DNA from: an uncultured Acidimicrobiales bacterium
Lineage (GTDB): Bacteria; Actinomycetota; Acidimicrobiia; Acidimicrobiales; SZUA-35
DNA: 7,768 bases
NCBI GenBank assembly: GCA_938028175.1
Contig: CALJAE010000173.1
Location: forward strand, 1 to 7,768
Reading direction: 5' to 3'
Each line of letters starts with the position of its first letter. Position 1 is the first letter of the stretch. The notes below the pieces were generated by a model, which was not told the origin of the DNA, did no database searches, and saw only the letters and a list, made by a program, of their open reading frames with translations. Of the stretch, positions 1-6,298 are shown piece after piece. The translations under genes were made by a program, and so were the position numbers.

Positions 1-184
1 CACCCTGCTGCACTACACCCTGCTGAACTCCAGCGCCCTCAACACTTCCGACCGATTCTGGTACCTGACCAACAGCGATATCTCCACCATCATCAGAACG
101 CAGCACAAAGAGAACCGCCACAACAGAACTAGCCAAGACCGCTCCCAAGAGCAAACCGTAGATTACTGCTTTCGTATCACTCAT
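1..184 (-). CDS. Single-pass membrane protein, unknown function (3' end beyond left edge)
   Basis: The first 61 codons of a minus-strand gene are visible; its C-terminal part lies outside the window. After the start MSDTKAVIYG comes one hydrophobic stretch, about residues 8-27 (GLLLGAVLASSVVAVLFVL), followed by RSDDGGD. This looks like an N-terminal membrane anchor with a short cytoplasmic head. The visible part after the membrane is rich in Gly, Val, Gln and Ser and ends in a small repeat (GVQQGVVQQG). The ATG at 184 is the only possible start nearby, because an in-frame TAA lies eight codons upstream. GAGG sits only two bases before the ATG, so the ribosome-binding site is unclear; AAGAAGG lies further up. 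It follows the zinc-ribbon gene in the same direction after 87 bases, with its own possible promoter. I do not recognise the family. Confidence 0.6.
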   Translation of the reverse strand, partial: MSDTKAVIYGLLLGAVLASSVVAVLFVLRSDDGGDIAVGQVPESVGSVEGAGVQQGVVQQG

Positions 185-207
185 CGCCTCAACACCGCCT
201 TCTTAAT

Positions 208-216
208 ATTATGTCA
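208..216 (-). promoter_or_regulatory. Possible extended -10 promoter for the membrane protein at 1-184
   Basis: Read on the minus strand this is TGACATAAT: an extended -10 (TGn) followed by a hexamer with five of six matches to TATAAT. No good -35 is visible 16-18 bases upstream, which is tolerated for extended -10 promoters. Transcription would start near position 201, giving a leader of about 17 bases. This is inference from sequence only. Confidence 0.35.
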
Positions 217-271
217 TACACAGACTTAGATTTCAGAACGGCATTTGGCCTATATTGCTAGGCGTCGATAC

Positions 272-472
272 CTATGTTAAAACCTGAATCAACAAGTCAA
301 TTAGCCTCCAAGCCAAGTAGGCAATCAACGCTAAAATTACGATCCAGAAGTGCCAAGGTAGAGAGCTGTTAGTTCTCGACTTATCAGATGTATCAAGAGC
401 GTCGCCACAAGTTGGGCAGCTGCCAGACTCAACTTGATCGACTTGTGTATCGCAGCTATCACACCAAGGCAC
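272..472 (-). CDS. Small zinc-ribbon protein with C-terminal membrane segment
   Basis: This 66-residue protein has two CxxC pairs, Cys4/Cys7 and Cys19/Cys22, separated by 11 residues, as in a minimal zinc ribbon. A polar linker (about 24-37, rich in Ser, Thr and Asp) leads to one hydrophobic stretch at about 39-65 (WHFWIVILALIAYLAW and on). The expected form is a zinc-binding head in the cytoplasm on a single membrane anchor. It starts with GTG, and the G of that codon is the last base of the upstream phosphatase stop (TAGTG), so translation is probably coupled to the phosphatase. No strong Shine-Dalgarno sequence is present. The intact cysteine pattern together with the one-base overlap argues for a real gene. 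The specific function is unknown; a role with the phosphatase is only suggested by the overlap. Confidence 0.72.
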   Translation of the reverse strand: MPWCDSCDTQVDQVESGSCPTCGDALDTSDKSRTNSSLPWHFWIVILALIAYLAWRLIDLLIQVLT

Positions 473-1554
473 TACTTATCACGCCTTACAACCAAGATCG
501 CTAAGTCGTCGCCAAGCGGAGCTTTTGAGAAGTCTCTGGCCGCTTCAATAAGTAGTTGGGTCAGAGTTCCCGCTGCCACCGTCGGATCCCGTTTGATAAC
601 TGCAGCAATTCCATCTTCGCCAAAAAGAACATCACCCGACCTGGCTTCCGCCAAGCCATCGGTGTAGAGAACGGCAACGTCATCTGGTTCCCATCGCATT
701 TCACGAGAGTGATACTTAGCGTTCGGATCAAGAACCAACAAAGGTCCAGTCGCCCCTAAAGCATTGACTTCACGAGAGTGCCATACGAAAGAGGCTGGAT
801 GACCGGCTGATGCGTAGCGCACAGTATTTGCATCCGAGTCAAATACCAAGACCGCTAGCGAGATAAATTCTTCGCCTCGTTCAAGCACAAGCATCTGAGA
901 ATTCAGCTCCTGTAACGCTTGTCCGGGGTCACGGAACTGGAGCAAAAACGCACGCAGAAGATACTTAGCTTGTAGCGCTGTTATAGACGGCTGAATTCCG
1001 TGGCCAGTTACATCTCCTATTACGGCGGCTACTCGGTCACCATCGATCTCGAACACATCGTAGAAATCGCCAGACATTGCACCGCTGCTGGCCTCGTAGG
1101 CTTGACCAATTTCTAAACCATCGAAGGATTCAAACTTTGATGGCGCCAAACGAGCCGCCCACTGCAATGGGGCTAACTCTTCCTGACTTAAAACTTCGCG
1201 AGCTTTCTGCTCTACCTCGACCCTGGCCTCTGCCAAACGTGCGATCTCGGATTGAGAGCTTGAATATAAGAGAGTAACGGCAGAAGGCAAAGCTAAGGCT
1301 GAAACCAAGATTGCTGAAAAGAGACCTACGCCTGAAAAGGCAACGGCAGCGCACGCTATGGTTGCGAGAACCGTAAAGATGGCCATCTGAATGTCTCGTC
1401 GATAATCGTTATTGGCGAGCCGCCACAAATCTGGGTCAACATTCTCAGACGCAAGACGCTTAACGACACGGTCTTGACGGACTGCTGCTCTAATCCAAAC
1501 TATTGCAGCGACAGCTGACACAATCGCAGCAATTCCAGGAAGTACGAATCTCAT
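472..1554 (-). CDS. Membrane-anchored SpoIIE/RsbU-type PPM serine phosphatase
   Basis: A 360-residue PPM-type protein serine/threonine phosphatase. The N-terminal part carries hydrophobic segments at about 4-23, 56-73 and 77-97, then a charged, probably helical linker (about 100-130). The catalytic domain fills about 135-358 and keeps the family motifs: SGDFYD (161-166), GDVTGHG (180-186), SAGHP (249-253), YTDGLAEAR (297-305) and LGDDLAILVVR (347-357). The metal-binding aspartates D163, D181, D299 and D349/D350 are all present, so it should be active with Mn or Mg. Relatives dephosphorylate STAS-domain anti-sigma-factor antagonists; no such partner or sensor domain (PAS, GAF, HAMP) is visible here, so the signal and target are unknown. 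The ATG at 1554 is forced by an in-frame TAA two codons upstream. It lies 60 bases after der and overlaps the zinc-ribbon gene by one base. Confidence 0.93.
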   Translation of the reverse strand: MRFVLPGIAAIVSAVAAIVWIRAAVRQDRVVKRLASENVDPDLWRLANNDYRRDIQMAIFTVLATIACAAVAFSGVGLFSAILVSALALPSAVTLLYSSSQSEIARLAEARVEVEQKAREVLSQEELAPLQWAARLAPSKFESFDGLEIGQAYEASSGAMSGDFYDVFEIDGDRVAAVIGDVTGHGIQPSITALQAKYLLRAFLLQFRDPGQALQELNSQMLVLERGEEFISLAVLVFDSDANTVRYASAGHPASFVWHSREVNALGATGPLLVLDPNAKYHSREMRWEPDDVAVLYTDGLAEARSGDVLFGEDGIAAVIKRDPTVAAGTLTQLLIEAARDFSKAPLGDDLAILVVRRDK

Positions 1555-1562
1555 TGCTTAAG

Positions 1563-1568
1563 AGCCTA
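1563..1568 (-). promoter_or_regulatory. Possible -10 hexamer just before the phosphatase gene
   Basis: TAGGCT on the minus strand fits the actinobacterial -10 pattern TANNNT and ends eight bases before the ATG at 1554. No clear Shine-Dalgarno sequence precedes this start, so a leaderless or nearly leaderless transcript is possible. There is no convincing -35, and readthrough from der would also supply transcription. Confidence 0.25.
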
Positions 1569-1614
1569 GCCGCAAGTGATCTGGTCTTGGCTGAGCATCA
1601 GACAACGGCTAATC

Positions 1615-2910
1615 CTATTCATTTCTTAAACGCACTCTTGTTTTGATTGGGGTAGACCCTAGTTTGAAGGACTCCCGAATCTTTCGCTCTATATATCGAA
1701 TGTAAGTATCGTGAAGCTTCCTATTAACAAAGAGCGTAAAAGTAGGTGGATCGGTTGCCCCTTGCGTCGCGTACAAGATCCTGGCTCCACCGGGAGCTGG
1801 TTGCGCTTGCTGGGCGATGCGGATGATCTTGTTTACATCTTGAGTAGGGATTCTGGTTGTGTAAACCCCCATAGCTTCGCTTAGTGATGGCAAAATCTTA
1901 TTGATTCCCGAACCAGAAGTTGCGCTAATCTTATGCACCTTCGGATTAGGTAGAAAGCTCAACTTTCGGTCTAAGGTAGTGTTCAGCTCTAAGCGTGCTT
2001 CTGTTCCGATCAGATCAACTTTGTTACAAACCACGACTATCGGACATCCGGCAGCGTCGATGCGTTCAGCTAAGCGAACGTCTTGTGCGGTGACACCCTC
2101 GCTTGCATCGATAACCAACAGAGCTATATCAGCACCATCAATACTTTTTAGTGAACGAAGTGCAGAAAAGAACTCCGTGTCTTCATCGATCTTTGACTTC
2201 CTGCGCATTCCGGCTGTATCCAGGAACTTGATCTCCCCGATGTCAGTGCTCATGGTTACATCTACGGTGTCACGTGTGGTCCCTGCCATGTCATGAGTAA
2301 TAGAACGTTCTTCGCCAATTAGATTATTGAACAAAGTTGACTTGCCTACATTCGGACGACCCACGATCGCTATTGAGAAAACTCTTTCATCCTGCTGCGG
2401 AGGCTGTTCAACTTCTGTCGGCTCGTCGAATCTTCCGACGACTTCATCGAGCATGTCGGCTACACCTTTGCCGTGCAGACAACTAACTGCCCAAGGGTCA
2501 CCTAGACCCAGCTGCATAAAGTCCCACTTAAGAGTTTCTAGATCATCGGTGTCAACCTTGTTAACGACCAGTACCACTTTGTCTTCGCTACCTCGGAGAA
2601 CTGCAGCAGCTGCCCGGTCCTCTTGAGATAAACCGGTGCGACCGTCTACTACGAAGAGACAAACATCTGCTGACTCAATTGCCTTGGCCGCCTGATCGGT
2701 AACCTTTGCATCAAGCTCACTGCCAGAGGCTAGCCAACCACCAGTGTCTGTAATATCGAATTCGGCGCCTTGCCATTCAGCCTGTGCCACTTTACGATCG
2801 CGCGTAATACCAGGCTCGTCTTCTACGATTGCTTCTCGACGCCCAAGAATGCGGTTCATCAAAGATGATTTACCAACATTTGGTCGCCCGAAAATTACTA
2901 CAGTGTTCAT
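1615..2910 (-). CDS. der: Ribosome-assembly GTPase Der (EngA)
   Basis: Der is an essential GTPase with two G domains in tandem that helps mature the 50S ribosomal subunit. The 431-residue length is normal. Domain 1: P-loop GRPNVGKS (8-15), DTGG (55-58), NKVD (117-120). Domain 2: P-loop GRPNVGKS (184-191), DTAG (231-234), NKVD (296-299), SAT (329-331). An acidic linker at about 162-176 joins the domains. The KH-like RNA-binding domain covers about 350-431 and ends with the usual YIRYIERKIRESF and GSTPIK motifs. The ATG at 2910 puts the P-loop at residue 8, as expected, and an in-frame TAA lies two codons upstream, so no longer start exists. A purine-rich ribosome site is poor (GAG only). It is transcribed away from the lipid cassette. 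In many Actinobacteria der lies close to cmk and plsC; here plsC is on the same strand but 4.4 kb away. Confidence 0.98.
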   Translation of the reverse strand: MNTVVIFGRPNVGKSSLMNRILGRREAIVEDEPGITRDRKVAQAEWQGAEFDITDTGGWLASGSELDAKVTDQAAKAIESADVCLFVVDGRTGLSQEDRAAAAVLRGSEDKVVLVVNKVDTDDLETLKWDFMQLGLGDPWAVSCLHGKGVADMLDEVVGRFDEPTEVEQPPQQDERVFSIAIVGRPNVGKSTLFNNLIGEERSITHDMAGTTRDTVDVTMSTDIGEIKFLDTAGMRRKSKIDEDTEFFSALRSLKSIDGADIALLVIDASEGVTAQDVRLAERIDAAGCPIVVVCNKVDLIGTEARLELNTTLDRKLSFLPNPKVHKISATSGSGINKILPSLSEAMGVYTTRIPTQDVNKIIRIAQQAQPAPGGARILYATQGATDPPTFTLFVNRKLHDTYIRYIERKIRESFKLGSTPIKTRVRLRNE

Positions 2911-2987
2911 TGGTTACTCGCGCTTTGTTGACCCAGTCCCAGTCTACGAAGGAGCCAAAGTGTTTACTCACCTCTAGGCTTTGCTAG
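2911..2987. promoter_or_regulatory. Divergent promoter region between der and the lipid cassette
   Basis: These 77 bases must drive both der (leftward) and the FAD oxidoreductase (rightward). Rightward, TAGGCT at 2975-2980 fits a TANNNT -10 and lies seven bases before the ATG at 2988, which suits a leaderless transcript. Leftward, TAGACT (2946 down to 2941) could be the -10 for der with a leader of about 23 bases. Neither has a good -35 at the right distance. A six-base tandem repeat, CCCAGT twice, spans 2932-2943 in the middle and could be part of an operator. All of this is inference from the sequence. Confidence 0.4.
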
Positions 2988-4250
2988 ATGAGAGTCGCAA
3001 TAGTGGGAAGCGGAATTTCAGGGCTCTATGCCGCATATCGCCTCTCGGTGACTTACGATGTCACGATATTTGAGGCATCGGAGAGAATTGGCGGCCATTC
3101 AAACACCGTTCAGGTCGACGATAATGGAACAAAGATTGGTATAGATACTGGGTTCATTGTCCACAATGACCGCAACTATCCCCTGCTAACCAAGATGTTC
3201 GAGGATTTAGGTGTCCCAACTCAAGAGTCCGAGATGAGCTTTTCGGTCACCGATCACGACAATAATATTTTCTACCGTGCCACTAGTCCCAAAACAATCT
3301 TTGCCCACAGGCCCAACATAGCCAACCCTAAAGTCTGGAAGATGTTGGCTGAGATCTTACGTTTCAATCGGCTAGCAAAAGCAGAACTAGCAAAGCAAGA
3401 GATGTGGCAAGGATCAACTTCTGAATTTTGCCGCCACCACAAGTTCTCCAAAAACTTTATCGATCTCTACCTTGTTCCTCTCGGGGCTTCGATCTGGTCA
3501 GCGGACCCGAGCACCTATATGGACTTTCCGATTTCGACCCTGTTGCGATTTCTCGACAACCACGGTCTAGTTTCACTCGGAGATAGACCCACTTGGAGAA
3601 CCGTCACCGGTGGCTCAAAGGTTTATATCGACTTATTAGTTGAGCGTTTAAAGGTCAACGGAACTAAGATCCTGACAAACTCACCGGTTAACAAAGTTCA
3701 ACGCTCTAAGTCCCAAGTGGTAATCCAAGCTCAGAACACCCACCACAACTTCGATGCCTGCGTCATTGCTTGCCACTCTGATCAGGCACTGGCACTACTG
3801 GAGGAGCCAACTGATTTAGAAAAACACACGCTTGGCAACATCGCCTACATAAAGAATACGGCGACCCTCCATACGGATCGTACGCTAATGCCTCCAAAAC
3901 GAAGTCAGTGGGCTTCATGGAACTACTTAAGCGACGAAACTGCTACGCAAGCTCGCCTGACTTATGACATGAATAACTTGCAGCGCCTAAGTACAAAGCG
4001 CAATTACTTCGTCAGCCTCAATTGTGACGACTACATAAACCCAAACTCGATCCTCTATCAATGCGACTACCAACATCCCGTGTTTGATTTAGGGAGCCAC
4101 CGGGCAAGGTCTTCTTATGAAGATCTACTTCGACAAGGTTCAGACACCCGCACCTACTTTGCCGGAGCGTACTGGCACTACGGCTTCCACGAGGATGGTG
4201 CCCTTTCTGGGTCTCAAGCAGCAGCCCACTTGAGTGAGACGTTCCGCTAA
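2988..4250 (+). CDS. FAD-dependent amine-oxidase-like oxidoreductase (COG2907 type) of the CFA cluster
   Basis: A 420-residue flavoprotein with a complete Rossmann FAD site: GSGISG at 7-12, the ribose-binding acid E29 at the end of the second strand (IFEA), and ERIGGHSNT at 32-40. Further family marks are DTGFIVHNDRNYPLL (53-67), WRTVTGGSKVYIDLL (203-217) and the C-terminal flavin motif FAGAYWHYGFHEDGALSG (391-408). It has no signal peptide and should be cytoplasmic or membrane-peripheral. This family recurs beside DUF1365 and CFA-synthase-like genes, as in M. tuberculosis Rv0449c. In related clusters it is tied to oxidation or desaturation of methylated acyl chains, but the exact substrate here is unknown. 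The ATG is immediately preceded by an in-frame TAG, so the start is fixed; no strong Shine-Dalgarno sequence is present. Its stop overlaps the next gene (TAATG), a sign of translational coupling. Confidence 0.93.
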   Translation: MRVAIVGSGISGLYAAYRLSVTYDVTIFEASERIGGHSNTVQVDDNGTKIGIDTGFIVHNDRNYPLLTKMFEDLGVPTQESEMSFSVTDHDNNIFYRATSPKTIFAHRPNIANPKVWKMLAEILRFNRLAKAELAKQEMWQGSTSEFCRHHKFSKNFIDLYLVPLGASIWSADPSTYMDFPISTLLRFLDNHGLVSLGDRPTWRTVTGGSKVYIDLLVERLKVNGTKILTNSPVNKVQRSKSQVVIQAQNTHHNFDACVIACHSDQALALLEEPTDLEKHTLGNIAYIKNTATLHTDRTLMPPKRSQWASWNYLSDETATQARLTYDMNNLQRLSTKRNYFVSLNCDDYINPNSILYQCDYQHPVFDLGSHRARSSYEDLLRQGSDTRTYFAGAYWHYGFHEDGALSGSQAAAHLSETFR

Positions 4251-4984
4251 TGACTCTAGGTGAGATTGAGCCGGGGATTTACGTCAACCAAATATGGCAC
4301 CGACGCAACTACCCTGCCGTTAATGAATTCACCTATAAGAGTTCTTCTATTTGGCTAGATCCCGATGATCCTGAAACGGCGCTCGAGGGAATACCATTTT
4401 CAGGACGGAGCAGGTGGAACCCAATCTGCTTTAGAGCAAATGACCATCTTGGGCGAACATACAAATCACTAAGGGCCCAGGCAACTGCAGAGATGTCAAA
4501 GGCTGGCATTAATACCGAGGGCATGACTCTAAGACTTCTAACACAACCCAGACTCTGGGGTTGGCTATTCAACCCGATTTCTATTTACCTTTTCTTCGAC
4601 GAATTAGTCCCGGCGGCATGTCTTCTGGAAGTTACGAATACTCCGTGGAAAGAATCACATCTATACGCAGTCGAACTCAGAAACGACGGAAACAGTTTTG
4701 TTGCTAACTTCGCTAAGAAACTTCATGTCTCTCCCTTTTTAGGCATGGACTACAACTACAAACTCACGGTAGATAACCAAAACCTGCAAGTTGATATTGA
4801 CGTGCTAGATGAAGCTAATGATGTGATCCTCAACACAGCCATCGGAGGTTTCAATGAATCAGAGCGAGTAACCGGCCTGTTCACCAATGCCGGGTCTACA
4901 CATAAGACATCAGCCGCTATCCATTGGCAGGCCTTGAAGCTTGTAAAAAAGCGAGTCCGATTTAACGCCCACCCCAACAAATAA
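4250..4984 (+). CDS. DUF1365 family protein of the CFA cluster
   Basis: A 244-residue protein that matches DUF1365 along its whole length. The marks I see are the N-terminal GIYVNQIWHRRNYPAVNEFTY (9-29, family pattern G-x-V-x-H-x-R-x-x-P-x-x-x-x-F-x-Y), a central LLTQPRLWGWLFNPIS (96-111, equivalent to the usual PR-x-x-GY-x-FNPVS), LLEVTNTPWKESHLY (125-139), KKLHVSPFLGMDYNY (156-170, the K-x-FHVSPF-x-x-M motif) and the end motif IHWQALKLVKKR (224-235). No membrane segment or signal peptide is clear. The biochemical role of the family is not established; it is nearly always found with the flavoprotein and the CFA-like methyltransferase, as in M. tuberculosis Rv0448c, so it likely works on the same lipid. 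The ATG overlaps the upstream TAA by one base. Confidence 0.93.
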   Translation: MTLGEIEPGIYVNQIWHRRNYPAVNEFTYKSSSIWLDPDDPETALEGIPFSGRSRWNPICFRANDHLGRTYKSLRAQATAEMSKAGINTEGMTLRLLTQPRLWGWLFNPISIYLFFDELVPAACLLEVTNTPWKESHLYAVELRNDGNSFVANFAKKLHVSPFLGMDYNYKLTVDNQNLQVDIDVLDEANDVILNTAIGGFNESERVTGLFTNAGSTHKTSAAIHWQALKLVKKRVRFNAHPNK

Positions 4985-5011
4985 CCAGAGTCAGCTACGG
5001 TTCTTTCAAGC

Positions 5012-5017
5012 TAGACT
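5012..5017 (+). promoter_or_regulatory. Possible internal -10 for the methyltransferase and ispH
   Basis: TAGACT in the 59-base gap after the DUF1365 gene fits the actinobacterial -10 pattern. A start near 5024 would leave a leader of about 20 bases that contains the GGAGG ribosome site. The expected -35 place (4988-4993) reads GAGTCA, a poor match. If real, it lets the methyltransferase and ispH be expressed apart from the first two genes. Confidence 0.3.
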
Positions 5018-5032
5018 GGCCGTGTTAGCTTC

Positions 5033-5037
5033 GGAGG
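5033..5037 (+). promoter_or_regulatory. Strong ribosome binding site of the methyltransferase gene
   Basis: GGAGG lies six bases before the ATG at 5044. It is the best Shine-Dalgarno sequence in the window and fixes the start; the other genes of the cassette have weak sites or rely on overlap. Confidence 0.8.
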
Positions 5038-5043
5038 CGCAGG

Positions 5044-6291
5044 ATGCAAACATTTACAGAAGCCCAGGACCGACTATTCGCAGTTTCGAATACCTGGATT
5101 CCTTCAGGCAATGCTCACCGACCGAGCCGCTCCCTTCTTCTGTACCTATGTCGTCAAATCGAAGACGGAACTCTTCAGATAACTGATGGCGAAGGTACTC
5201 ATACCTTTGGTAACGGCCTCAGCCCTGAGGTGGAGATGATTGTAAAATCTCCAGCTGCATGGCAAGCCGTTCTGCTTGAGGGCTCTGCCGGACTAGGAAG
5301 GGCCTATATAAACGAATGGTGGGACTCAGACAACCCCACTCAAGTAGTCGAGCTGCTCAATACAGTCCTGAGCAAGTTCTCCACTAAACGGAATCTGCTA
5401 GCTAAAGTCAGAAAGCCATTGCACGATCTATTTATTGGCCAGTTCGACTTCCGACCTCGTGATCGCGACAAAGACAATATTGGGGCGCACTACGATTTGG
5501 GTAACGAGTTCTTCGAACTCTTCTTAGATGAGACGATGACATACTCTTCTGGCATCTTCCACGAGACCGACGAGTCGATGAATCAGGCCAGCCTTAACAA
5601 GTATGACCAGATATTAAAGACACTTCAAATTGAAGCTACAGATGAAATCCTCGAAATTGGAACTGGCTGGGGTGGCTTTGCAACACGTGCAGCTTCAACA
5701 ACTGCGGCTGAGGTAACCACCACCACAATTTCTGACGAGCAACACAGCTACGCCACCAAAAAAATTGATGATGCCGGCCTTTCGGATCGGGTCTCAGTAC
5801 GGAGCTCAGACTGGCGAGATTTGACTGGCAAATATGATCATGTTGTTTCTATCGAGATGATCGAAGCAGTGCACTGGCGCGATTATGAGAGCTTCTTTAA
5901 AAGGATCTCAGACTCACTCAATCCGAATGGCAAAGCCGCCATCCAGGCAATTTGTGTACCACACCAAGACTATGAACGCATCAAACAGACTAAAGACTTC
6001 ATCAGAACATTCGTATTCCCAGGAGGGTTCCTACCTTCACTCGAAGTAATCAAGGCTAACGCTAGTGCCGCTGGGCTAGAAGTCAGTTCAGCCATTGATA
6101 TCACTCCTCACTACTCAGAAACACTCCGACGGTGGCGAGATCGATTCTGGCAGAACCAGTCGAAAGTCGATGCGCTTGGCCTCGACAATCGATTCCAAAG
6201 ACTATGGAACTTCTACCTCTGCTATTGTGAAGCTGCGTTCAATAGCCGTTCATGCACGGTTAACCAGATCTATTTCAACAAAACTAGTTAG
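5044..6291 (+). CDS. cfa: Cyclopropane-fatty-acid-synthase-like SAM methyltransferase (UfaA1-like)
   Basis: A 415-residue member of the CFA synthase family, which transfers a methyl group from S-adenosylmethionine to the double bond of phospholipid acyl chains at the membrane. An N-terminal lipid-binding part (about 1-140) precedes the methyltransferase domain. Seen motifs: GAHYDLGNEFFELF (147-160), YSSGIF (167-172), SAM loop LEIGTGWGGF (203-212), EMIEAV (271-276), FVFPGGFLPS (323-332), HYSETLRRW (356-364) and YCEAAF (394-399). Compared by memory with E. coli CFA synthase, E239, I268, Y317 and C354 are kept as E274, I303, Y357 and C395, but C139 is replaced by S169 and H266 by Q301. The product could be a cyclopropane, a methyl-branched chain (M. 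tuberculosis UfaA1 is reported to make 10-methylstearate) or a precursor for further oxidation by the upstream flavoprotein. The ATG has a good GGAGG; ispH follows after seven bases. Confidence 0.94.
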   Translation: MQTFTEAQDRLFAVSNTWIPSGNAHRPSRSLLLYLCRQIEDGTLQITDGEGTHTFGNGLSPEVEMIVKSPAAWQAVLLEGSAGLGRAYINEWWDSDNPTQVVELLNTVLSKFSTKRNLLAKVRKPLHDLFIGQFDFRPRDRDKDNIGAHYDLGNEFFELFLDETMTYSSGIFHETDESMNQASLNKYDQILKTLQIEATDEILEIGTGWGGFATRAASTTAAEVTTTTISDEQHSYATKKIDDAGLSDRVSVRSSDWRDLTGKYDHVVSIEMIEAVHWRDYESFFKRISDSLNPNGKAAIQAICVPHQDYERIKQTKDFIRTFVFPGGFLPSLEVIKANASAAGLEVSSAIDITPHYSETLRRWRDRFWQNQSKVDALGLDNRFQRLWNFYLCYCEAAFNSRSCTVNQIYFNKTS

Positions 6292-6294
6292 AGG
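6291..6294 (+). promoter_or_regulatory. Ribosome binding site of ispH overlapping the upstream stop
   Basis: GAGG begins with the last base of the methyltransferase stop (TAG, 6289-6291) and lies four bases before the ispH ATG. Termination on the methyltransferase would place ribosomes on this site, so the two genes are probably co-translated. Confidence 0.65.
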
Positions 6295-6298
6295 TTAA

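Noticed and set aside
248..263. Hairpin GCCTA / TAGGC as a terminator after the zinc-ribbon gene
   Set aside because: The stem has only five pairs and no U-run follows on the minus strand, so it cannot be supported as an intrinsic terminator.
434..759. Two overlapping plus-strand open frames opposite the phosphatase end
   Set aside because: They are antisense to the GDDLA and YTDG motif region of the phosphatase and carry no supporting features.
1901..2296. Plus-strand open frame of 131 codons opposite der
   Set aside because: Antisense shadow of der; its composition (many Ser, Arg, Pro) is that of a reverse-frame translation and it has no recognisable motif.
2928..2933. TTGACC as a -35 box for the lipid cassette
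   Set aside because: A good -35 match, but the bases 16-18 downstream show no -10, and the TAGGCT candidate is 41 bases away.
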